Of a DNA stretch of 5,099 nucleotides, positions 1 to 5,099 are shown one piece after another. The first letter of the stretch is position 1. Each line of letters begins with the position of its first letter. The notes under the pieces were generated by a model, which searched no databases, was not told the origin of the DNA, and was given only the letters and a program-made list of their open reading frames with translations. The position numbers were made by a program, and so were the translations under genes. This DNA comes from Bacillota bacterium (GTDB taxonomy: Bacteria; Bacillota; Clostridia; Christensenellales; Borkfalkiaceae), in assembly GCA_003343765.1 (NCBI GenBank), contig QAKO01000088.1:1-5099 (forward strand), given 5' to 3'.

Positions 1-63
1 GGTATAAAGTATTATCTGACTTCCTGCGATTTGCTCGGTTTTCGTCTGGTGCAGATTGTTTAG
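1..63 (+). CDS. C-terminal end of an upstream gene, possibly SUMF1/formylglycine-generating-enzyme-like (partial)
   Basis: Frame 1 is open from the window edge to a TAG at 61-63 and encodes 20 residues. The tail contains TSCDLLGFRLV, which resembles the C-terminal DNLGFR-type segment of formylglycine-generating enzyme (SUMF1) domain proteins; that resemblance is recalled, not computed. A strong terminator about 140 bases downstream on the same strand agrees with a gene ending here. Frame 3 also stays open for a short way and ends at a TGA about position 75, so the choice of frame rests only on the GFRLV motif. With 20 residues the family call is tentative. Nothing suggests a link to pyrimidine synthesis. 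Confidence 0.4.
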   Translation, partial: GIKYYLTSCDLLGFRLVQIV

Positions 64-200
64 AAGGGGTGTGCTGAAGCATTTCGATATGTGTGGATGC
101 ATGGTAAAACCTGCAGGATAAGGCGATCAAAAGACATTATAATTGAGATATATTAAATTTATGCGGCAAAAGAAAAAAGTTTGAGAATAAATTATAGAAA

Positions 201-243
201 CGGGCGGCTGTAAACGGATTTGCAGCCGTCCGTAAATTTTTTT
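201..243 (+). terminator. Intrinsic terminator upstream of the pyr promoter
   Basis: CGGGCGGCTG (201-210) pairs with CAGCCGTCCG (223-232) over 10 bp with one G-U. The stem continues inward with TAAA (211-214) against TTTG (219-222), closing on a CGGA tetraloop. A seven-T run follows at 237-243 after a four-base TAAA spacer. It probably ends transcription of the gene whose tail is at 1-63 and insulates the pyr promoter just downstream. Confidence 0.85.
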
Positions 244-262
244 GAAAAGTTTTTTCAGATGC

Positions 263-291
263 TTTACTTTGTTTTGTGAGTGTGTTAAAAT
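263..291 (+). promoter_or_regulatory. Predicted sigma-A promoter of the pyr operon
   Basis: A -35-like TTTACT (263-268, 4 of 6 to TTGACA) lies 17 bases before a -10 TAAAAT (286-291, 5 of 6 to TATAAT). The -10 is preceded by TGT (283-285), which makes an extended -10. The predicted start is near 297-300. The site sits between the upstream terminator and the leader structures, where an operon promoter is expected. It is predicted from sequence only. Confidence 0.65.
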
Positions 292-304
292 AAGAAAGCA
301 AAAT

Positions 305-339
305 GACTTTAAAAATTCGGTACGGGATGCCGAAAAGTC
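305..339 (+). promoter_or_regulatory. Candidate PyrR-binding anti-antiterminator hairpin
   Basis: The lower stem is GACTT (305-309) with AAGTC (335-339). The 5' side then has an unpaired TAAAAA (310-315), and the upper stem is TTCGGTA (316-322) with TGCCGAA (328-334), one G-U included, closing on the loop CGGGA (323-327). Lower stem, A-rich 5' internal bulge, upper stem and small loop are the shape of the Bacillus subtilis PyrR binding loops. The recalled conserved loop (TCCNGNGAGG type) is absent, so PyrR binding here is a hypothesis. The loop and 3' half would otherwise pair with the terminator 5' arm. Confidence 0.5.
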
Positions 340-405
340 TTGAAAAACGGAAGGCAAGGGCGCGGTGCGTCCGTGTTTTGCCACAAATTTTGATGATGAT
401 TTTTC

Positions 406-435
406 ATGCCCGTGCTTAATGCGCGGGCGTTTTTT
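406..435 (+). terminator. Leader terminator (attenuator) upstream of pyrR
   Basis: GCCCGTGC (408-415) pairs with GCGCGGGC (421-428) over 8 bp with one G-U and a TTAAT loop. The outer pairs T407-G429 and A406-T430 can extend it. Six T residues at 430-435 follow at once. It lies about 130 bases before pyrR and downstream of the predicted promoter, so it must be bypassed for the operon to be expressed, which is the mark of an attenuator. Bases 405-416 can instead pair with 319-329. Confidence 0.85.
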
Positions 436-562
436 CTGTAAACAGGGCAGTAATTCAGTATTTTGTATTTTTAGGAAAAGCGTCGGTGTAAGGCAGGAGC
501 GACGGTGCAGGGTAAAAGTCTGTACGGAGTGATCGGATGAATAAAGCGGAAGGAGATAAAAA

Positions 563-1117
563 ATGTCCGAACATGTGATTTTGGATGCGGCGGCGATTGC
601 GCGTACGCTTACGAGACTATCGCATGAAGTTGTGGAAAAAAACAAAGGGCCGGAAGAACTCTGTCTGTTGGGGATCCGACGCCGCGGAGAGATTGTGGCG
701 GAGCGTATTCGCGCATTGATCGGCAAGTTTTATGAATCCTTGCCGCCGTGCGGGGGGATCGATATCGGGATGTACCGCGATGATCTGGTCAGCGGATTTT
801 TTGTTCCGGATGCGCGTATCAACAAGCTTGATTTTTCGGTTGACGGAAAAAATGTTGTGTTGTGCGACGATGTTTTGCATACCGGCAGGAGTGTCCGGGC
901 GGCGATCGAAGCGATCATGGATCTTGGCAGGCCGGCGAAGATCATGTTGTTGGTATTGTGCGACCGCGGCGGAAAAGAGATGCCGGTGTGTCCGGATTTT
1001 GTGGGGAAAAACATTCCTACTTCAAGGCAGGAATTTATAGATGTGCGGCTGAGTGAGATTGAAGGCGAAGATTCGCTGGGGATCGTAACCGCATCGGAAA
1101 CTACGCAAAAATTTTAA
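563..1117 (+). CDS. pyrR: PyrR: pyr operon attenuator protein / uracil phosphoribosyltransferase
   Basis: This 184-residue protein is of normal PyrR length and begins at an ATG seven bases after AAGGAG (550-555). In B. subtilis PyrR is a cytoplasmic RNA-binding regulator that, with UMP, binds pyr leader RNA and favours termination; PRPP opposes this, and it has a side activity making UMP from uracil and PRPP. Visible family features are the N-terminal LTRLSHE (residues 16-22), GIRRRG (37-42), YRDDL (71-75), the PRPP-binding loop VVLCDDVLHTGRS (98-110), DRGGKEMP (134-141) and GKNIPTS (148-154). Residues corresponding to B. subtilis Thr18 and His22, implicated in RNA binding, are kept (T17, H21). 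From a remembered alignment, Arg141 corresponds to Lys138 and Arg146 to Cys143. It is first in the operon, with pyrB 15 bases downstream. Confidence 0.96.
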   Translation: MSEHVILDAAAIARTLTRLSHEVVEKNKGPEELCLLGIRRRGEIVAERIRALIGKFYESLPPCGGIDIGMYRDDLVSGFFVPDARINKLDFSVDGKNVVLCDDVLHTGRSVRAAIEAIMDLGRPAKIMLLVLCDRGGKEMPVCPDFVGKNIPTSRQEFIDVRLSEIEGEDSLGIVTASETTQKF

Positions 1118-1132
1118 CGAGAGGTCAATAGA

Positions 1133-2068
1133 ATGATAGGAAAGGATATGCTCGGGCTGTACGATGCGACGGCCGAGGATATAATGCTGATTCTTGACAC
1201 GGCGGTGGGGATGAAGAAACTTCTGACCCAGAACCTGAAAAAGCTCCCGCACTTGCAGGGCAGGACTGTAACGACATTGTTTTATGAAAACAGTACGAGG
1301 ACGCGCTGTTCGTTTGAATTGGCGGCGAAGTATCTGGGAGCGGGTACGGTAAATATTTCGGCTTCGTCGAGTTCCGTGCAGAAAGGTGAAACGCTTATTG
1401 ATACGGGATACACCCTGGATGCGATGAAGAATGATGTGATTGTGATCCGTCATCCGATGGGCGGCGCGCCGCATCTTCTGGCGCGGAACGTGAAAGCGTC
1501 GGTGGTAAACGGCGGGGACGGTATGAATGAGCATCCTACACAGGCTCTTCTTGATTTTTACACGATGCGCGAAAAATTCGGATCGTTCAAAGGCTTGAAA
1601 GTTGCGATACTCGGTGATATCAAACATTCCCGCGTAGCGAAGAGCAATTTGTTCGGATTGACAAAACTCGGCGCGGAAGTTGTGATGTATTCACCTGCAA
1701 CGCTCATGCCGCAGGGGATCGAGCGCCTGGGGGCAAAAGTTGCGAAATCCCGCGAGGAGGCGCTTGCGGGTGCAAATGTTGTGATGGGGCTTCGTATTCA
1801 GTTGGAAAGAATGCATGGCGGATTGTTTCCTTCTCTTTCCGAATATGCTAAGTATTACGGCGTGGACGATGAGCACCTGCGCCTGGCGGACAAGGGTTGT
1901 ATTGTCATGCATCCGGGGCCTGTGAACCGTGGGGTTGAATTTACATCGGATGTCATCGACGCGGAAAATTCCAAGATCACCGAACAGGTTTTAAACGGCG
2001 TCGCCGTGCGAATGGCGCTGCTGTTCCTGCTCGTCAAAAACAGACAGGGAGGCGAGAAAAATGAGTAA
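1133..2068 (+). CDS. pyrB: Aspartate carbamoyltransferase, catalytic chain
   Basis: PyrB makes N-carbamoyl-L-aspartate from carbamoyl phosphate and aspartate, the committed step of pyrimidine synthesis, and works as a cytoplasmic trimer. The 311 residues are of usual length. The carbamoyl-phosphate motif STRTR is at 54-58, the 80s loop SSVQKGET with its lysine at about 84, RHP at 106-108, HPTQ at 134-137, GDIKHSRVAKS at 161-171, the aspartate-side LRIQLERM at about 220-227 and HPGPVNRG at 260-267. The ATG follows GAGAGG (1119-1124) by eight bases. The end overlaps pyrC by 8 bases (ATGAGTAA), which suggests translational coupling. No pyrI regulatory-chain gene is adjacent, so this is probably a Bacillus-type enzyme without that allosteric subunit, unless pyrI lies elsewhere. 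Confidence 0.97.
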   Translation: MIGKDMLGLYDATAEDIMLILDTAVGMKKLLTQNLKKLPHLQGRTVTTLFYENSTRTRCSFELAAKYLGAGTVNISASSSSVQKGETLIDTGYTLDAMKNDVIVIRHPMGGAPHLLARNVKASVVNGGDGMNEHPTQALLDFYTMREKFGSFKGLKVAILGDIKHSRVAKSNLFGLTKLGAEVVMYSPATLMPQGIERLGAKVAKSREEALAGANVVMGLRIQLERMHGGLFPSLSEYAKYYGVDDEHLRLADKGCIVMHPGPVNRGVEFTSDVIDAENSKITEQVLNGVAVRMALLFLLVKNRQGGEKNE

Positions 2069-3335
2069 ACTTCTCATAAAGGGCGGTATGGTTGTTTTCC
2101 CGACAAAATCTGAAGTTTGCGATCTGTTGATCGAGAATAAGAAAATAATCAAAATTGCTAAAAATGTTGAAGATAATACTGCAAAGGTGATCAATGCAGA
2201 CGGAATGCACATATTCCCGGGATTGATCGATATGCATGTTCATTTGCGTGAACCGGGTTATGAGTATAAGGAAGATATAGCGAGCGGCAGTGCGGCGGCG
2301 GTGCGTGGCGGTTTTACGCAGGTATGCTGCATGCCGAATACGCAGCCGGTTTGTGATAATGCGGCGGTCGTTGGGTATATTGTCGCACGCGGGAAGGAAG
2401 TCGATTTGTGTAAAGTTCATCCGATTGGCGCGATCACAAAAGGGGAACAGGGTGAACAGCTTGCGGAAATGGGTAAGATGAAAGATGCGGGGGCTGTAGC
2501 GGTCAGTGATGACGGCAGGCCTGTTTCCAGTGCGCGTATCATGCGTCTTGCGATGGAGTATGCTTCCGATTTTGGGCTGATCTGTCTTTCGCATTGTGAA
2601 GATAAAGATCTTGTGGACGGCGGAGTCGTCAATGAAGGGTACAACAGCACTTTGGCGGGGATGAAGGGGATACCGCGTGCAGCGGAAGAGATCATGATCG
2701 CGCGTGAGATCATTCTGGCAGAAACGCTTGGAAAGCGGGTGCATATTTGTCATGTATCGACCAAAGGCGGCGTACAGCTTTTAAGGGAAGCAAAAGCGCG
2801 CGGTGTGCAGGTGACGGCGGAAACCTGTCCGCATTATTTTTCGCTGACGGATGACATTGTGATGTCGTATGATGCAAATACGAAGGTGAATCCGCCTTTG
2901 CGGGAGGCGGAGGATGTGGCGGAGATCCGGGAAGGGCTTCGCGACGGTACGCTGGATTGCATTGTAACGGATCATGCACCGCACCACAAAGATGAAAAAA
3001 ATGTCGAATATAATTTGGCGGCTTTCGGGATCAGCGGCATTGAAACTTCGTTTTCGCTGTCGTACACATATCTTGTAAAGACAGGAATTTTGACAACGGA
3101 AGAACTTGCGTGCAGAATGAGTCAAAATCCCGCAAAGATTCTTGGACTCGAGGGCGGCGAAATCAGGGAAGGCGGAGTTGCGGATCTGATGATCGCAGAT
3201 TTGAATGCGGATTACACGATCGACAGTAAGAAATTTGTTTCCAAAGGGAAAAACACTCCGTTTAACGGAATGCAGGTTTTCGGAAAGGTGAAATATACGA
3301 TTGTCGACGGTGCCGTGAAGTATCAGGAAAACTGA
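2061..3335 (+). CDS. pyrC: Dihydroorotase, class I
   Basis: PyrC reversibly cyclises N-carbamoyl-aspartate to dihydroorotate with a zinc centre of the amidohydrolase superfamily. The 424 residues match the Bacillus-type class I enzyme rather than the shorter (about 345 residue) class II E. coli type. Metal and substrate motifs are in order: HVHLREPG at 59-66, MPNT at 91-94, SDDGRPV at 149-155 (aspartate in place of the carboxylated lysine of other amidohydrolases), SHCE at 177-180, HICHVST at 228-234, AETCPHY at 253-259 and TDHAPH at 303-308. A C-terminal NPAKILGL and a beta-rich end follow. The start is supported by AGGGAGG at 2046-2052, eight bases upstream, inside the end of pyrB. After its TGA the next gene is 103 bases away, the largest gap between genes in this part of the operon. 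Confidence 0.97.
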   Translation: MSKLLIKGGMVVFPTKSEVCDLLIENKKIIKIAKNVEDNTAKVINADGMHIFPGLIDMHVHLREPGYEYKEDIASGSAAAVRGGFTQVCCMPNTQPVCDNAAVVGYIVARGKEVDLCKVHPIGAITKGEQGEQLAEMGKMKDAGAVAVSDDGRPVSSARIMRLAMEYASDFGLICLSHCEDKDLVDGGVVNEGYNSTLAGMKGIPRAAEEIMIAREIILAETLGKRVHICHVSTKGGVQLLREAKARGVQVTAETCPHYFSLTDDIVMSYDANTKVNPPLREAEDVAEIREGLRDGTLDCIVTDHAPHHKDEKNVEYNLAAFGISGIETSFSLSYTYLVKTGILTTEELACRMSQNPAKILGLEGGEIREGGVADLMIADLNADYTIDSKKFVSKGKNTPFNGMQVFGKVKYTIVDGAVKYQEN

Positions 3336-3350
3336 TTTTGCGGCTGAGTG

Positions 3351-3410
3351 AGGCTTTCCGCTGCGCAGATGCAGGGGGAACGCCAAGATGAAGGGCAAAG
3401 CGGAAAGCTT
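3351..3410 (+). repeat. 12-bp inverted repeat in the pyrC-pyrE gap
   Basis: AGGCTTTCCGCT (3351-3362) pairs with AGCGGAAAGCTT (3399-3410) over 12 bp with a single G-U, enclosing 36 bases. A smaller alternative hairpin, CTGC (3361-3364) with GCAG (3371-3374), overlaps its 5' arm. No T run follows, so it is not a standard terminator. It could be an RNA stabiliser or processing site, an operator, or a dispersed intergenic repeat. The sequence cannot tell these apart. Confidence 0.65.
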
Positions 3411-3438
3411 AAACGGAAAAACAAACAGGAGAAGTGTT

Positions 3439-4098
3439 ATGAGTTATAAACAAGAGTTTATTAAATTTCTGGCGGAATGCGGCGTTCTGAAATTCGGAAC
3501 ATTCACATTGAAAAGCGGAAGGATTGCTCCGTATTTTCTGAATGCGGGAGAATATAAGACGGGAGCGCAGATCAAGCGCTTGGGAGAGTTTTACGCGGCA
3601 TGCATCCGTGAACACGGGGTTGAGGCGGAAACGCTTTTCGGGCCTGCATACAAGGGGATTCCGCTTGCACTGTCGGCGGCGGTGGCGCTGTATGAAAAAT
3701 ACGGGGTAGATGTAAATTTCTGTTTTGACCGCAAGGAAGTGAAGGATCACGGGGAAGGCGGCATGTTTGTGGGAAAACAGCTGGCAGACGGTGAAAAGGT
3801 CGTGATCGTTGAAGATGTCATGACGAGCGGAAAAGCGTTGAAAGAAGTTCTGCCGAAACTGCGCGGGGCGGCGAAGGTTGATATCACGGGAATGGTGATC
3901 ACGGTCGATCGTATGGAAAAAGCTCTGGGCAGCGAGCAATCTGCGGTACAGCAGGCTTATGCGGAAGAGGGGGTCAAAGTCTACTCGATTGTGACGATTG
4001 AAGATATTATAGAAGCATTGGAGCAGGGCGTGATTGAAGGGAAAGAGCATGTTCCGGCGATCCGTGAATACCTGAAACAATACGGGGCAAAATATTGA
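3439..4098 (+). CDS. pyrE: Orotate phosphoribosyltransferase
   Basis: PyrE joins orotate to PRPP to give orotidine 5'-monophosphate; it is a type I phosphoribosyltransferase acting as a dimer. The 219 residues resemble the E. coli and clostridial form (about 213-225 residues). Motifs are KFGTFTLKSGR at 18-28, GPAYKGIP at 68-75, the mobile catalytic loop RKEVKDHGEGG at 98-108 and the PRPP-binding loop VVIVEDVMTSGKAL at 121-134. An upstream in-frame ATG at 3388 would add 17 residues unlike the family and begins inside the inverted-repeat region. The ATG at 3439 was chosen because AGGAG (3427-3431) lies seven bases before it and the protein then starts as homologues do (SYKQEFIKF). The stop is eight bases before pyrF. 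Confidence 0.96.
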   Translation: MSYKQEFIKFLAECGVLKFGTFTLKSGRIAPYFLNAGEYKTGAQIKRLGEFYAACIREHGVEAETLFGPAYKGIPLALSAAVALYEKYGVDVNFCFDRKEVKDHGEGGMFVGKQLADGEKVVIVEDVMTSGKALKEVLPKLRGAAKVDITGMVITVDRMEKALGSEQSAVQQAYAEEGVKVYSIVTIEDIIEALEQGVIEGKEHVPAIREYLKQYGAKY

Positions 4099-4106
4099 GG
4101 TTTGAC

Positions 4107-5015
4107 ATGATTACGGATAAATTGATTGAACGTATCAAGGAGCTGGATAACCCGACAGTAGCGGGTATCGATACGAGTTTTGATTATCTGCCGGAAGATA
4201 TGAAAAGCGGCGTGAAAGATTTTAAATCGGCGTCGGAAGCTGTTTTGGAATTCAATAAAAGGATCATAGACAATATATGCGATATTGTGCCTTGTGTAAA
4301 AGTGCAGATCGCTTATTATGAAATGTACGGATTGGATGGCTTGCATACGTTTTCAGAGACTGTTAAGTATGCGGGCAAAAAGGGAATGCTGGTCATGACG
4401 GATGCAAAGCGCAACGATATCGGTGCGACGGCTGAATGTTATGCAAAGGCATATCTGGGAGAAACGGCTGTCGGGGATAAGGCTTATACCGCCTTTGATT
4501 CGGACTTTCTTACGGTGAACGGATACCTCGGTTCGGACGGTATAAAACCTTTTCTGGGTTGGATGCAGAAGCGTGACAAGGGGATCTTTGTTTTGGTAAA
4601 GACGTCCAACAAATCGAGCGGAGAGTTGCAGGATCTGAAGCTGGAAAACGGCAAAACTGTGTATGAATATATGGGTTCTCTCGTAGAGGAATGGGGCAAG
4701 GACAGTATCGGGAAGTATGGATATTCTGCTGTCGGTGCTGTGGTGGGAGCAACGCATCCCGCGCAGGCTGAAATTCTCCGCAAAGAAATGCCTCATACAT
4801 TTTTCCTGATACCCGGTTACGGCGCGCAGGGCGGCACGGCGGATGATCTGAAAGTATGCTTCAATAAGGACGGGTTGGGCGGAATTGTCAACTCTTCGCG
4901 CGGAATTTTGTGTGCTTACAAGCAGGAAAAATACAAGGGCAGTTCTTATTATGAAGCAGCGCGTCAAGCCTGTATCGATATGAAAAATGATTTGAATCGC
5001 GCAATTAAAGCCTAA
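4107..5015 (+). CDS. pyrF: Orotidine 5'-phosphate decarboxylase (long form)
   Basis: PyrF decarboxylates OMP to UMP, the last step of the pathway, in a TIM-barrel dimer. The 302 residues fit the long subfamily found in Clostridia, mycobacteria and myxobacteria, not the roughly 240-residue E. coli/Bacillus form. The catalytic motif TDAKRNDIGAT is at 98-108 with the key lysine at 101. VGATHP (213-218), IPGYGAQGG (235-243) and NSSRG (262-266) form the C-terminal phosphate-binding region. A TTG at 4095 would overlap the pyrE stop and add four residues. The ATG at 4107 is preferred because GAGG (4097-4100), on the pyrE stop codon, is six bases before it. The close spacing suggests coupled translation with pyrE. 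Confidence 0.95.
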   Translation: MITDKLIERIKELDNPTVAGIDTSFDYLPEDMKSGVKDFKSASEAVLEFNKRIIDNICDIVPCVKVQIAYYEMYGLDGLHTFSETVKYAGKKGMLVMTDAKRNDIGATAECYAKAYLGETAVGDKAYTAFDSDFLTVNGYLGSDGIKPFLGWMQKRDKGIFVLVKTSNKSSGELQDLKLENGKTVYEYMGSLVEEWGKDSIGKYGYSAVGAVVGATHPAQAEILRKEMPHTFFLIPGYGAQGGTADDLKVCFNKDGLGGIVNSSRGILCAYKQEKYKGSSYYEAARQACIDMKNDLNRAIKA

Positions 5016-5023
5016 AACATAGT

Positions 5024-5040
5024 ATTATGTCTGGCATAAT
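5024..5040. repeat. Perfect 6-bp palindrome with possible extended -10, before the next gene
   Basis: ATTATG (5024-5029) and CATAAT (5035-5040) form a perfect inverted repeat around TCTGG. The right half with its upstream bases reads TGGCATAAT, like an extended -10 (TGnTATAAT), but no -35 is seen at the right distance. It may be a weak internal promoter, an operator or a chance AT-rich palindrome. An overlapping weak stem, ACATA (5017-5021) with TATGT (5026-5030), is also possible. Confidence 0.3.
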
Positions 5041-5067
5041 TGAATAAAAACCGGAGTTTTTGTTAAA

Positions 5068-5099
5068 ATGAAAGAACTGGTTGTTAAGGTAATCGAAAA
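5068..5099 (+). CDS. Start of a sixth operon gene, possibly pyrK (partial)
   Basis: An ATG at 5068 opens a frame running off the window, giving MKELVVKVIE and part of another codon. CGGAG (5052-5056) lies 11 bases upstream, rather far for a ribosome binding site. In many Bacillota the gene near pyrF is pyrK, the electron-transfer subunit of dihydroorotate dehydrogenase B, whose N terminus often has a short beta strand of this kind. The start does not look like carA, which usually begins with a segment leading to LEDGT. Ten residues cannot identify it, so no symbol is given. Confidence 0.55.
   Translation, partial: MKELVVKVIE

Larger units (their letters stand above)
298..562 (+). promoter_or_regulatory. 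Untranslated leader of the pyr operon with probable attenuation control
   Basis: About 265 nt lie between the predicted transcription start and pyrR with no convincing gene. The stretch holds a two-part hairpin (305-339), a second hairpin (353-382), an intrinsic terminator (406-435) and two small stem-loops (481-525). Bases 319-329 of the first hairpin are complementary to 405-416, the 5' arm of the terminator. First hairpin and antiterminator are therefore mutually exclusive, as are antiterminator and terminator. This matches the known PyrR attenuation logic: PyrR with UMP holds the first hairpin and transcription stops; without it the antiterminator forms and the operon is read. The pairings are read directly; the regulatory assignment is inferred from the presence of pyrR and the architecture. 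Confidence 0.7.

Noticed and set aside
451..480. Possible second promoter in the AT-rich stretch after the leader terminator
   Set aside because: No pair of -35 and -10 boxes with acceptable match and spacing could be found.
127..726. 199-codon open frame on the - strand across the leader and the start of pyrR
   Set aside because: It runs through two terminator hairpins and the first 55 codons of pyrR, its translation resembles no family, and no ribosome binding site supports it. It is a shadow frame.
1111..1135. GAGAGGTC before pyrB as a possible second PyrR binding loop
   Set aside because: It resembles the GAGAGG core, but the flanks give only a weak broken stem and no terminator lies nearby. 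It is better explained as the pyrB ribosome binding site.
3351..3410. Inverted repeat as an intrinsic terminator after pyrC
   Set aside because: The loop is 36 bases and no T run follows on either strand, so it lacks terminator form.
3388..3438. Upstream ATG giving pyrE a 17-residue N-terminal extension
   Set aside because: The extension lies in the inverted-repeat region, is unlike PyrE N termini, and has no good ribosome binding site, while the ATG at 3439 has AGGAG at proper spacing.
4095..4106. TTG start for pyrF overlapping the pyrE stop codon
   Set aside because: The ATG at 4107 has GAGG six bases upstream and gives the expected N terminus.
1..5099. A hidden novel system such as defence genes, a mobile element or a CRISPR array
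   Set aside because: All long frames are accounted for by pyrimidine synthesis genes; no direct-repeat arrays, transposase motifs or attachment sites were seen.

Overview
The window holds most of a bacterial de novo pyrimidine (UMP) biosynthesis operon on the + strand, in the order pyrR - pyrB - pyrC - pyrE - pyrF. It starts with the last codons of an unrelated upstream gene and ends with the first codons of a sixth operon gene. The organism is most likely a member of the Bacillota (Clostridia, Lachnospiraceae-like, or Negativicutes). The reasons are a PyrR attenuator protein, strong AGGAG-type ribosome binding sites, a Bacillus-type 424-residue class I dihydroorotase, a roughly 219-residue orotate phosphoribosyltransferase of the clostridial/enterobacterial type, and the long (about 300 residue) form of OMP decarboxylase. 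Base composition looks moderate. The exact taxon cannot be fixed from this sequence.

Layout. Positions 1-63 are the end of an upstream reading frame, possibly a formylglycine-generating-enzyme/SUMF1-like protein. Positions 201-243 are a strong intrinsic terminator that separates it from the pyr operon. A plausible sigma-A promoter follows (263-291), and then a leader RNA of about 265 nt (about 298-562). The leader carries a second intrinsic terminator (406-435) upstream of pyrR, and an upstream hairpin (305-339) whose loop and 3' side are complementary to the 5' arm of that terminator. This is the anti-antiterminator / antiterminator / terminator logic expected of PyrR attenuation. The usual PyrR loop sequence is not obvious, however, and a 38-codon open frame also ends inside the terminator loop. 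Genes follow at 563-5015, closely packed except for a 103-nt gap between pyrC and pyrE that contains a perfect 12-bp inverted repeat.

How the genes work together. PyrB joins carbamoyl phosphate and aspartate, PyrC closes the ring to dihydroorotate, and PyrE and PyrF turn orotate into OMP and then UMP. PyrR senses UMP/UTP against PRPP and would adjust read-through of the leader terminator. Carbamoyl phosphate synthetase (carAB/pyrAAB) and dihydroorotate dehydrogenase (pyrK/pyrD) are not in the window. The gene beginning at 5068 may be one of these, pyrK being a reasonable guess. No aspartate carbamoyltransferase regulatory chain (pyrI) lies next to pyrB. No mobile elements, CRISPR arrays, tRNA or rRNA genes were seen. 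The core genes are ordinary; the interest is in the leader RNA and the intergenic structures.
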